From the NCBI GenBank assembly GCA_022376925.1, contig JAIOJX010000025.1, positions 189,906,801-189,970,800 of the forward strand: a DNA stretch of 64,000 nucleotides. The letters are read 5' to 3'. Below, in pieces: positions 26,002 through 38,379 of this stretch. Position numbers and translations under genes: made by a program. Under the pieces are notes generated by a model that was given only the letters and a program-made list of their open reading frames with translations, was not told the origin of the DNA and ran no database searches. Each line of letters begins with the position of its first letter. The first letter of the stretch is position 1. The DNA comes from Tragulus kanchil (Eukaryota; Chordata; Mammalia; Artiodactyla; Tragulidae).

Positions 26002-28041
26002 CTCTCTGGAGCCGTGTGTCTGCTCCTTCCCGCCTTCTCCCTGCCAGTGCCGTCGCCATCACGCTTCAGGCCTGGAGCCTTGTGTGTGGACCCCGTCTCA
26101 GCCTGGGTCCTCCGTCCCACTGTCTTGTTTCCCTGAAGTCCAGCAGGGTTTTTTCAGTCAGTAAATTGTGTCCGACTCTTTGCAGCCTCATGGATTGTAG
26201 CACGCTAGGCTCCCCTGTCCTCACTGTCCCCTGGAGTTTGCTCAGACTCATGTCCGTTCAGTCGGTGATGCCGTCCAACCATCTTGTCCTCTGTCGCCCC
26301 TTTCTCCTCTTGCGCTCATCTTTCCCAGCTTTGGGGTGTTTTCCAGTGAGTCAGCTCTTGGCATCAGGTGGCCCAAGTATTGGAGCTTTAGCTTTAACAT
26401 AAGTCCTTTGAATGAATATTCAGGGTTGATATCCTTTAGGAGTGACTGGTTTGATCTTCTTGCAGGACAAGGGACTCTTCGAGAGTCTTCGCCACGGTTC
26501 AGAAGCATCAGTGCTTTGGTGCTCAGCCTTCTCTATGGTCCAGTGCTCACATCCATGACGACTACTGGAGGCAACATAGCTTTGACTAAACAGACCTTTT
26601 CGGGCAGAGTTATGTCTCTCTAATATTTCTCCTGCCAATCTTACTCGAGCTTGTGCTTTATCCAGCCCAGTATTTCACATGATATACTCTGCGTAGAAGT
26701 TAAATAAGCAGGGTGACAGTATATAGCCTTGATGTACTCCTTTCCCAGTTTGGGACCAGTCTGTTGTTCCATGTAAGGTTCTAACTGCTGCTTCTTGATC
26801 TGCACAGAGGTTTCTCAGAAGGCAGGTAAGGTGGTTTGGGATTCCCATCTCTTTCAGAGTATTCCACAGTTTGTTGTGATCCACACAAAGGCTTTAGCAT
26901 AGTCAGTGAAGCAGAAGTAGGTGTCTTTTGGAATTCTCTTGCTTTTTCTGTGATCGCTGGCCGGGCCCCCAGCAGGATTCCCAGACAAGCCTCACACAGC
27001 TCAGAGCCTTGCCCGCTTTTGCTCGTTGACAAACCCACCCTGAAGCCACGGAGCGTCTGCTGGCCCTGCCCCCAGCACCTGCTCCCGCTCTCTGGAGCCG
27101 TGTGTCTGCTCCTTCCCGCCTTCTCCCTGCCAGTGCCGTCGCCATCACGCTTCAGGCCTGGAGCCTTGTGTGTGGACCCCGTCTCAGCCTGGGTCCTCCG
27201 TCCCACTGTCTTGTTTCCCTGAAGTCCAGCAGGGTTTTTTCAGTCAGTAAATTGTGTCCGACTCTTTGCAGCCTCATGGATTGTAGCACGCTAGGCTCCC
27301 CTGTCCTCACTGTCCCCTGGAGTTTGCTCAGACTCATGTCCGTTCAGTCGGTGATGCCGTCCAACCATCTTGTCCTCTGTCGCCCCTTTCTCCTCTTGCG
27401 CTCATCTTTCCCAGCTTTGGGGTGTTTTCCAGTGAGTCAGCTCTTGGCATCAGGTGGCCCAAGTATTGGAGCTTTAGCTTTAACATAAGTCCTTTGAATG
27501 AATATTCAGGGTTGATATCCTTTAGGAGTGACTGGTTTGATCTTCTTGCAGGACAAGGGACTCTTCGAGAGTCTTCGCCACGGTTCAGAAGCATCAGTGC
27601 TTTGGTGCTCAGCCTTCTCTATGGTCCAGTGCTCACATCCATGACGACTACTGGAGGCAACATAGCTTTGACTAAACAGACCTTTTCGGGCAGAGTTATG
27701 TCTCTCTAATATTTCTCCTGCCAATCTTACTCGAGCTTGTGCTTTATCCAGCCCAGTATTTCACATGATATACTCTGCGTAGAAGTTAAATAAGCAGGGT
27801 GACAGTATATAGCCTTGATGTACTCCTTTCCCAGTTTGGGACCAGTCTGTTGTTCCATGTAAGGTTCTAACTGCTGCTTCTTGATCTGCACAGAGGTTTC
27901 TCAGAAGGCAGGTAAGGTGGTTTGGGATTCCCATCTCTTTCAGAGTATTCCACAGTTTGTTGTGATCCACACAAAGGCTTTAGCATAGTCAGTGAAGCAG
28001 AAGTAGGTGTCTTTTGGAATTCTCTTGCTTTTTCTGTGATC
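25896..28041. repeat. Tandem duplication F (25896-26955 / 26982-28041)
   Basis: Offset 1,086 bp, essentially identical. It is separated by a 26-base linker that looks like a damaged copy of the sequence before 25896. Confidence 0.92.
26137..26955 (-). mobile_element. BovB (RTE) retrotransposon 3' part, duplicate copy
   Basis: The minus strand encodes C-terminal BovB reverse-transcriptase blocks (LKLQYLGHLMPRADSLE, then the short 3' end with RVGHNL). It is a copy of 27223-28041 created by duplication F. Confidence 0.93.
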
Positions 28042-28440
28042 CAGTGGGTGTTGGCAATTTGATCTCTGGTTCTTCTGCCGTATCTAAACCCAGCTTGTAC
28101 ATCTGGAAGTTCTTGGTTCACATACTGTTGAAGCCTAGCTTGACGCAGTTTGAGTGTAACCTTGCTGGCATGTGAAATGAGTGCACTTGTGTGGCAGTTT
28201 GAGCATTCTTTGACATCGCCCTTTTTGAGACTGGCATGGAAACGGACCTTTTTGCAGTCCTGTGGGCACTGCTGGGTATTCCAAATTTGCTGACATATTG
28301 AGTGCAGCACTTTAACAGCATCATTGTTTAGGGTTTGAAATAGCTCAGCTGGAATTCCATCCCTTTCACTAGCATTGTTCGTAGTGATGCTTCCTAAGGC
28401 CCACTCGACCCATGCTTTGGGATGTCTGGCTCTAGGTGAG
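27223..28440 (-). mobile_element. BovB (RTE) retrotransposon, 3' 1.2 kb
   Basis: Minus-strand, 5'-truncated. The translation in several frames gives the RT core in order: ICQQIWNTQQCPQDCKK, ALISHASKV, ELPDVQAGFRYGRRTRDQI, then MDHNKLWNTLKEMGIPNHL, GTTDWSQTGKGVHQG, ILSPCLFNFYAEYIM and the C-terminal GHLM block. Frameshifts separate these, so it is dead. BovB is the horizontally transferred element abundant in ruminants. It is the clearest taxonomic marker in the window. Confidence 0.95.
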
Positions 28441-29019
28441 TGGCCACACCACTGTGGCTGTCAGGGTCGTCAGGACCTGTTTTGTACAGTTCTTCTGTGC
28501 GTTTTTGCCCCTTTTCTTAATCTCCTCTGCTTCTGTTAGGTCCTTGTGCCACCGCAAGAAATGTGTGGGGTCTGGCAGCTTACAGCTTAAAGGCCACAAA
28601 CAGGCCAGGTGGGTGGAAAGGAAAGATTGCCTTATTTCAGGTGCTAACAGCATGGGGGAGGTGGCAGACATCCATCCAAAGGCCGACACCCCTCCCTGAC
28701 AAGCCGGGGTGAGAGCTTCTGTAGAGAGCTGGTGGGGTACGTGTGGAAACAGCCCCTCATCTCTAGCAGCCATCTGCAGGTTGGTCATTGGCCTGATCAG
28801 CATCATCTTGATTGTTCCAGTTCTGGGGGCCATTTGTTCCCATCTCTGTGGGGTCCGTTCCCGTTTCTTCTCAGAATTGTGGCAGCTCGTGTCCTGGGTA
28901 CTGCCTGGACACCGTGTCATCTCCACCTGGTGTCCGTGTCTGTAAGCTAGCTCAGCACGTGGCTCCGAATGTAACAACCTCATTGTGATCATTTAGTCTC
29001 CTTTGATGGTTCTCCTTTA
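28441..29019. other. Intronic sequence, unclassified
   Basis: No gene. 28758-29019 is the left part of duplication G. The remainder has no resemblance that I can name. Confidence 0.4.
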
Positions 29020-29365
29020 TTTTTTTAAATTATTATTATTATTATTTCTATTTATTTATTTATTTATTTTGGGCGGGGGTCGGGTTGGGGAGGGAGGGGA
29101 GCGGGTGGGCCACTTCTATTGGTCTCTCATTTCTCCATTTTCATCCGTCTTTGTTCTTTGGCCCGTGTGGGCCTCCCATCACAGTGGCCTCTGTCGTCGC
29201 AGAGCGCCGGCTCTGGGCGCATGCGCTCCAGAGCTCTGGCTCGGCAATTGGACACATCAGTCCAGCCGCTCTGCGGCACGTGGGATCTTCCCAGGCCAGG
29301 GATCGAACCGGCGCCCATTGCACTGCAAGGCGGTGTCCTTACCCACTGGACCACCAGGGGAAGCC
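29020..29365 (-). mobile_element. Young tRNA-headed SINE, copy 3 (duplicate 30142-30487)
   Basis: Full-length minus-strand member with (ATTT)n tail, G-rich block (GGGCGGGGGTCGGGTTGGGG) and intact head. Confidence 0.93.
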
Positions 29366-29393
29366 CTATTTTGTTTGTTTATTTTTGATAATC

Positions 29394-29659
29394 GTATTTT
29401 TTATTCTTGGTTCTGCTGGGTGGGCTTTTCTCTAGTTGTGAAGAGGTATAATTACTCTCTAGTTGCAGTGCGTGGGCTCCTCATTTCAGTGGCTTCTTTT
29501 GTGGCGGAGTACAAGCTCTGGGGCTCACGGGCTTCAACAGCTGTGGCACACAGGCTCTGTTGCTCTGGGGCACGTTGAGATCTTCCCGGATCAGAGATCG
29601 AACTTGTGTCTCCCGCACTGGCAGGCAGATTCTTCACTACTAAGCCACCAGGGAAGCCC
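29394..29659 (-). mobile_element. CHR-type SINE (duplicate 30516-30781)
   Basis: Minus-strand tRNA-derived SINE of the CHR/cetartiodactyl type, ending CCACCAGGGAAGCCC. It lies immediately beside the young SINE and has a different body (AGTTGTGGCACACAGGCTC type). Confidence 0.8.
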
Positions 29660-30994
29660 AGATTAAACTTACTCTTCTAAAGTTTCCACAGGTAAGACGC
29701 AGGCAAAGGACATGGTGGGCTCCGGGGGGCAGGCACCATAGGGACCTGCTTCGTTTTACCTGCCGCTTTCTGTCCTTTATTATGTGCATCTTTGCATGAA
29801 ATGTTCCATTGGTGTATCTAACTTTCTTGAAGAGATACCTGCCGGTGTTCAGCTCCTTCCAGTGAACATTCAGGGCTGATTTCATCTCTAGCAGCCATCT
29901 GCAGGTTGGTCATTGGCCTGATCAGCATCATCTTGATTGTTCCAGTTCTGGGGCCATTTGTTCCCATCTCTGTGGGTCCGTTCCGCTTCTTCTCAGAATT
30001 GTGGCAGCTCGTGTCCTGGGTACTGCCTGGACACCGTGTCATCTCCACCTGGTGTCCGTGTCTGTAAGCTAGCTCAGCACGTGGCTCCGAATGTAACAAC
30101 CTCATTGTGATCATTTAGTCTCCTTTGATGGTTCTCCTTTATTTTTTTAAATTATTATTATTATTATTTCTATTTATTTATTTATTTATTTTGGGCGGGG
30201 GTCGGGTTGGGGAGGGAGGGGAGCGGGTGGGCCACTTCTATTGGTCTCTCATTTCTCCATTTTCATCCGTCTTTGTTCTTTGGCCCGTGTGGGCCTCCCA
30301 TCACAGTGGCCTCTGTCGTCGCAGAGCGCCGGCTCTGGGCGCATGCGCTCCAGAGCTCTGGCTCGGCAATTGGACACATCAGTCCAGCCGCTCTGCGGCA
30401 CGTGGGATCTTCCCAGGCCAGGGATCGAACCGGCGCCCATTGCACTGCAAGGCGGTGTCCTTACCCACTGGACCACCAGGGGAAGCCCTATTTTGTTTGT
30501 TTATTTTTGATAATCGTATTTTTTATTCTTGGTTCTGCTGGGTGGGCTTTTCTCTAGTTGTGAAGAGGTATAATTACTCTCTAGTTGCAGTGCGTGGGCT
30601 CCTCATTTCAGTGGCTTCTTTTGTGGCGGAGTACAAGCTCTGGGGCTCACGGGCTTCAACAGCTGTGGCACACAGGCTCTGTTGCTCTGGGGCACGTTGA
30701 GATCTTCCCGGATCAGAGATCGAACTTGTGTCTCCCGCACTGGCAGGCAGATTCTTCACTACTAAGCCACCAGGGAAGCCCAGATTAAACTTACTCTTCT
30801 AAAGTTTCCACAGGTAAGACGCAGGCAAAGGACATGGTGGGCTCCGGGGGGCAGGCACCATAGGGACCTGCTTCGTTTTACCTGCCGTTTCTGTCCTTTA
30901 TTATGTGCATCTTTGCATGAAATGTTCCATTGGTGTATCTAACTTTCTTGAAGAGATACCTCGTCTTTCCAGAGTGTGTTGAGCTTCAGTACGC

Positions 30995-31135
30995 GTCCTT
31001 CCAGTGAACATTCAGGGCTGATTTCCCTTCGGACTGACTTGTTTGACCTCTTTGTGTCCGAGGGGCTCTCAGGTGGCCTCTGCAGCAGGCACAGTTCAAA
31101 AGCACTGATTCTTTGGTTCTCAGCCCTCTTATGGG
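30995..31135 (-). mobile_element. BovB fragment
   Basis: Resembles 26395-26530: CCAGTGAACATTCAGGGCTG followed by the matching GGACTGACTTGTTTGA block. Short and diverged. Confidence 0.7.
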
Positions 31136-31725
31136 CCAGGCTTAGTGAAGTGTCATTTATATACAGGAGAAAGTTCTCCAGTTGTATACATGTAGGATTT
31201 GGTGAGTTGCAGGGAAAGAGCAAATCAGCCAAGATGGCGTGGTCAGGCTCTCTGGTGCCATGTGTGGTGAATAATGATTATGCAGCAGCTGAGCTCACTT
31301 ACAGCACTGCGCACGCGGGCCACGAGGTCCTCGCTCAGGCTGGAGCTGTTTTGTTCCTTAGGCTGTCTTAGCCGGGTCTGAGAAGGCCTCGAGGCTGGGC
31401 GAGGCCCCTCACAGCTGTGTCTGCTGGGTCAGCCACAGGGAGAGGTTACCTTATGGCTGCTCCTCCCGCCGCTGCAGCCTGGGGAGAACAGCCACGCCTG
31501 CGGTTCCGCCGGCTCCTCGGGCTTTCCTTCAGCCTCTTGGCGTGGCCTGCCGTCCTGGGCGCGCCAGACAGTGTGCACAGCGGGGCCCAGGGAGGCCGCC
31601 GGGTCTCAGTGCACGTGGCTGGGCACGCATGTGGTTGTGTGAGCACCAGTCAGGCCCGAGAGCCCCTTCGTGCCCCTACAGTCCATCTTCTCCAGCTGCC
31701 CCCTGGCAGCCAGAGTCATTCTGCC
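31136..31725. other. Intronic sequence, no feature
   Basis: Mixed GC content. No recognised exon or repeat. Confidence 0.4.
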
Positions 31726-31729
31726 CTTT

Positions 31730-32580
31730 TGAAAACTTTACATGGAATTATATATGCAGTTTTTTGACTTATTTCACTTGGCATAATACTGTTGCATTCC
31801 TGTCCTGCGTTTAGCCCGCAGCTTGCTCCTTTTGATCGCCAGGCAGTACTGCCCCGTTGCAGGTGCCGGGCTGCCGGGGCAACACGCTGCAGGCCTGGTG
31901 GCTCCGGTGACGGGCTGTGTCTCAGCCTGGGGGTCAGACGGCGTGCGATGCGTGTGTCGGTCAGTTTCCTGTGGGCTGCTCTCCTTGGTTTACAGATGGC
32001 GCTTCTCTGTGCCCTCACACGGCCTTCCCTCTGGACAGAGGTGTGTCCAAGCTGCATTTTCTGTGACGGACACCAGCCTGACGTTGTTAGGGCCCATTCG
32101 AGTGACCTCGTTTACCTTAAGTACCTCTTTAAAGACTCCATCTTCAAATGGAGTCACATTGTAACACGTTGGAGGTGAGGGCTTGAGCATGTCAGCGTGG
32201 AGGGGACAGGGTTCAGCCCTTGAGTGCGTCCTCCACAGTGTGTTTATCCCTTCTCAGCAGCTGTGGGCGTGGGCCGGTTCCAGGTTTAGGCTGTTACAAA
32301 GGAGCCTGCTGTAGACGCTGGCGTTGACGTCGCAGGTGTGCTGTTTCCGTTGCATAAACACCCAAGAGTGGAATGGCTGAATCAGACAGTAAACATGTTT
32401 CATTATTGATTTTATTGGTTTTTGCAAAGAACCATCTTTTGGTTTCACTGGTTTTTCTTTTGCTTTTCTTTTCTCTTTTTCATTGATTTCTGATTCTGTT
32501 TTCCTTCCTTCACTTTGGTTTCTTCGGGTTGAAACTTGTGTTGATTTGACACTTGTTCTCACATAGTATTCACTGCTGGA
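31730..32580 (-). mobile_element. Old L1 3' fragments
   Basis: 31730-31870 (TTATTTCACTTGGCATAAT) and 32250-32400 (CACCCAAGAGTGGAATGGC) match the L1 3' region read backwards. 32405-32580 resembles ORF2 with its lysine-rich RAEI-type segment read backwards. Sequence between them is unassigned. Confidence 0.6.
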
Positions 32581-33035
32581 AAGTTTACTCTTAAGCCCTC
32601 TTTAGGTGTATCCTGAAAATTTTGTTATGTTTTATTTTCCTTTTTCAGTTCAGAGCAGTTTCTAAATTTTTTGTCCATTCCCCCCTCAGCTCCGTGTTCT
32701 TCAGGAGTGTCTTGTTAATTCTAAATATGTGGAGGACTTTTCAGCTGTCTCCTATTAGTTCTGATTTTGCTGTAATCAGAGAAGGGGCTTGTATGGTATG
32801 GAGTCTTTCACGTTTACTGAGAGTTTATTGTCCAGCATGTGTTTTATCTTTGTAAATGTTTTGTGTGCACTTGAAAAGAGTATGTATTCTGCTTTTGTTG
32901 GCTAGAGTGTTTTGTAAATGTCAAGTTGAAATTGAAACACACTGTTACTCAATTGTTCCTTGTTCTGGCATATTCTGCCTGCTGAAAGATTGTTCAGATC
33001 ATCTAGTATAATTGTGGGTTTGTTTCTATTTTCTT

Positions 33036-34789
33036 TTTTTTTTTTTTTAAAGGGACAACAGTTATTCCTTTTCCAAAGGTTACAGTAAGACCAGGAAAAG
33101 AATGGTTTTAGTAGTTAGAAGGGGGGGGAAAGTGCAAATCTGGAGTTGGCCATTAAAAATTATTTACAAAAAAACTAAAAATCAAAAAAGTTATTCACAA
33201 CAATGGGAGGCAAAAAAAAAAGAAAACAAGACGTTGTTTCATATTACAGACCTGCCGCCCACCCCAAAGCGCAGTGCTTGCTTACCAGGTCAAAAGAAAC
33301 ACAGTTGATTGACAAGCTGGAGGTCTGACCGTGAGACACTTAGAAAACCTAGACGGGGCAGTGCTCTCCCCAAACCAGGTGCCGCTAGGCACAGCACGAG
33401 AGGCTGAAAACTCAGCAGAGGAAGGCTGGACACTTAGGGTTTGGGAGTGTAGGCACCCCCACTTCTGGCTCAGGGATTTGGGGAGTAAACAAAACCTACT
33501 TGGAAGAGAACTGGGGAGGAAAACCAGCAGCTGCCTTTGGCACAGGTAAGGTCAGGGCTGGAAGCAGGGTCGAGGGCAGGGGCATTTCACATCACTAGCC
33601 TAACCTCTGAAACTGCAAAGGACCGTCTTCAGCCGGCCTCAAGAGGAAGACCAGATCCCTGCTGGGAGAATCCGCAGAGGGAGAGGAGAGGGGATGTGGG
33701 TGGAGGGCAACAGCCCCTTCCTTTCTGGGCGCAGGAAGGCAGCCGGGCGCCAGGTCCAGGCAGCGGCCTCACAGGGCGGCACAGTGTTTGCAGCTCAGAG
33801 ATCACCCACCTGCCCACCCCGCCACTCACCCTACTCGCGCTGGTGTAGAGGGAGCGGCTGGCTCCGCGGCCCGGGGCCCTGCCTCTCCGCCTCCTCCTGG
33901 GGCAGCGCTGGCCTCCTGGCTCTCGGGGGCAGCAGCCTTCCCTTCCTGGCAGCGCCTTCCTTGTGCAGGCACCCATCACCGCCTGCTCCTGCCCGTCCTC
34001 TGTGGGTGAGGAGGCAGACCAGTCACCCCCACCCGCCTTCCGATTTCCCTTGAAGGGCAGGCCACTCAATTTTTTTTTTTTTGGCCACTTCTATTGGTCT
34101 TCCATTTATTTCCGTCTTTGTTCTTTGGCCCGTGTGGGCCTCCCATCACAGTGGCCTCTCGTCGCAGAGCACCGGCTGTGGGCGCATGCGCCCCAGAGCT
34201 CCAGCTCGGCGGTTGGGACGTGTCGATCCAGCCGCCCCGCGGCACATGGGATCTTCCCAGGCCAGGGATGGAACCGGCGCCCCTTGCACTGCAAGGCGGT
34301 GTCCCTACCCACTGGACCACCAGGGAAGCCCAGGCCACTCAATTTGAAAAGCTTCTTGAAAGAGAAATTCTTCTTCTTGGGGGTTTCCTTGAGGGGACCT
34401 CCCCCTTGGTCTCGGCGCCCTGGCTGGGGGGTGCTGGCGCGATAGCATCGCCGTGGCCCTGCTGCCTCCTCTCTCCTCTTCACAGCGGGCGAGTCCTCTT
34501 CACCTTTGGGAGTCAGTCTGTCCCCCAGTACTTTTCATGTGGCCGTTCTGTCCGTTGACCTTGGCTGGGAAGCGTCTGCTGCTGCCTCAGCGGTCCCGTC
34601 ACCCCCGGAGCCTTGGAGCTCTTACTGCCCGTGGAGGGGGCTTCTGCTGGGGGCGCCTGGAGCGGCTCTGGGCTCGGGCCGCAGGGGACGGTTTGGCTGG
34701 GTGGGCCTGGCCGGCGGAGGGGTGGGGCTCGCGCTTGAGGGGCTGGGGGTGGGAACCAAGCTACCCTACCGTTCGTATGCCAGAAATGC
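33036..34789 (-). pseudogene. MARCKSL1: MARCKSL1 processed pseudogene
   Basis: Intronless minus-strand retrocopy with a poly-A tail (plus-strand T-run at 33036-33050), a 3' UTR, and a broken coding region from about 34632 down to 33850. Recognisable blocks are KETPKKKNFSFKKLFKLSG, the basic MARCKS effector domain, and NRKAGGGDWSASSPTEDGQ. The initiator is ACG instead of ATG at 34630-34632, and several frameshifts follow. A young SINE (34070-34330) splits the copy just after the effector domain. MARCKS-family proteins bind membrane, actin and calmodulin through this domain. This copy cannot make one. It inserted into an older L1 within ZNF74 intron 2. Confidence 0.87.
34070..34330 (-). mobile_element. 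Young tRNA-headed SINE, copy 4, inside the MARCKSL1 retrocopy
   Basis: Exact 13-bp target-site duplication CAGGCCACTCAAT at 34058-34070 and 34331-34343. It lacks the G-rich tail block (3' truncated before the A-run). Confidence 0.94.
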
Positions 34790-35026
34790 TTTTTTTTTTT
34801 TAATTTTTAGGTGCTGGGTCTTCATTGCTTTGTGGACTTTAGTTGTGGTGAGCAGGGGGTACTCTAGCTGGGGTGCATGGGCGGCGCCTCATTTTGGTGG
34901 CATCTTTTGTTGTGGCGCTCTAGCCAAGCTGTTCCGTGGCATGCGGGATCTCCCCAGATCAGGAATCAAACCTGAGGCTCGTGTTTGACGGGCGGATTCG
35001 TTACCACTGGGCCACCAGGGAAGCCC
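34790..35026 (-). mobile_element. CHR-type SINE
   Basis: Minus strand. Poly-T at 34790, body with TTAGTTGTGGTGAGCAGGGG, head ending CCACCAGGGAAGCCCC. It abuts the 5' end of the retrocopy. Confidence 0.85.
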
Positions 35027-35654
35027 CTATTTTTTGTTCTCTCAGGTTTTGTTTTGTGTACTTTGAAGCTTTGTTGGTAGGTTCATCTTCGTTTATAATT
35101 TTTATGAGTGTTAATGTATTGATACTGTAGTAATGATCACTATAATCATGTAATTATGATTTATCTCTGGTATATCCCTTGCTCTGAAATCTGTCTTATG
35201 TAGCTACCTCAGCTTCCTTTGGATTAGCATTGGCAGAGTGTATCTTTTTCTGTCCTTTTTCACTTAATTATTTTTTTGAGAGTAGTTTACTAGAGTCGGG
35301 GAAGGGAGAGTCGCTGCCAGTACAGCGAGTCGACTCAAAGGAGGACCGACCCTTTTTCATTTTTAATCTGCCTTAGTTTTTGTATTTAAATTGGATTGCT
35401 GTGGCTGGCAAATAGTTGAGGACTTCATTTTGACAATCTCTTAATTTTCACATTGGGCTATTGAGACTCTTCACATTTCATATAATTACTCATGGGGCTG
35501 GACTTGTATCCCGATAGTGCTGTTTGTTTTCTGTGTCTTGTATCTTGTTTCACCCTTAACACATTTTGAGGGGTAAACATTGTTTTTATGATATATTTAG
35601 TTTTTATGACTTTATTAAATTTTCCTTTTGGTTACTTGATTGAATTTTGGACAG

Positions 35655-35925
35655 TGAATTTTTAAAATTTTTTATTGGCAGATAGTTGCTTTACAGTGTT
35701 GTGTTAGTTTCTTCTGTACAGCAAAGTGTATCAGCTTTACGTGTACATATATCCCTTCTTTTTGGATTCCCTTCCCATTTGGGCCGCCACAGAGCACGGA
35801 GTCGAGCCCTGTGCTGCGCCACGGGCTCCCCTAGGCGTCTGTTTTATGGAGTGAGGCTCTGTCCGTCCCAATCCCCCAGTTCATCCCTCCCCTTCTCCCC
35901 CAGGTTTGCTCTCTGGACAGAGTGA
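35655..35925 (-). mobile_element. L1 3' UTR fragment
   Basis: GTTGTGTTAGTTTCTTCTGT followed by ACAGCAAAGTGTATCAG are typical artiodactyl L1 3' UTR blocks in reverse orientation. Confidence 0.8.
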
Positions 35926-36829
<904 letters not shown>

Positions 36830-36944
36830 TGAGCGGGGTGTGCTGAGCAAAGGGGGCGCCCACGTGCCTGCCAGGGTGCACTGTCTGGCTCCCTCTGTGC
36901 CTGCCCAGGGCCCCTCCTGCTTCTCTCCCCTCAGCACACATTGA

Positions 36945-38009
<1,065 letters not shown>

Positions 38010-38379
38010 TGAGCGGGGTGTGCTGAGCAAAGGGGGCGCCCACGTGCCTGCCAGGGTGCACTGTCTGGCTCCCTCTGTGCCTGCCCAGGGCCCCTCCTGC
38101 TTCTCTCCCCTCAGCACACATTGAGCACCAGCTGTGTGCCGGGAACTCTGCTGGGCATGGTCGGTCACAGAGTGGGCGCCGCGGGAAGGCCACCGGAGCA
38201 GCAGCCCCCCCTGCAGTGTCCAGCCCGCGGGGTTGTCACCAGGGACTCGGGCCCGCAGGGGCTGCAGGTTGCCCTCTGCTGCCCGAGACGCCCCTCCCCT
38301 CCCGTCCCGGGCGCCTCCGCGTGGCTCCGCCCACCTGCGCTGCGCCTGCTCTCAGGAGTGGCTCCTCCCTGTCTTCCAG

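Larger units (their letters stand above)
28758..31024. repeat. Tandem duplication G (28758-29883 / 29882-31024)
   Basis: Offset 1,122-1,124 bp. The head of copy 2 has lost several G/C bases (GGGGG to GGGG, TGGGGTCC to TGGGTCC, and others). The tail of copy 1 (29841-29870) is a shortened, garbled version of 30962-31012. Each copy holds a young SINE and a CHR SINE. Confidence 0.9.
32581..35650 (-). mobile_element. Old L1 ORF2 piece split by later insertions (32581-33030 and 35027-35650)
   Basis: The left part ends at TATAATTGTGGGTTTGTTTC; the right part resumes with the expected following L1 sequence (TGTACTTTGAAGCTTTGTTG). The 2 kb between them is a MARCKSL1 retrocopy and two SINEs. The L1 is therefore older than all of them. 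Confidence 0.75.
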
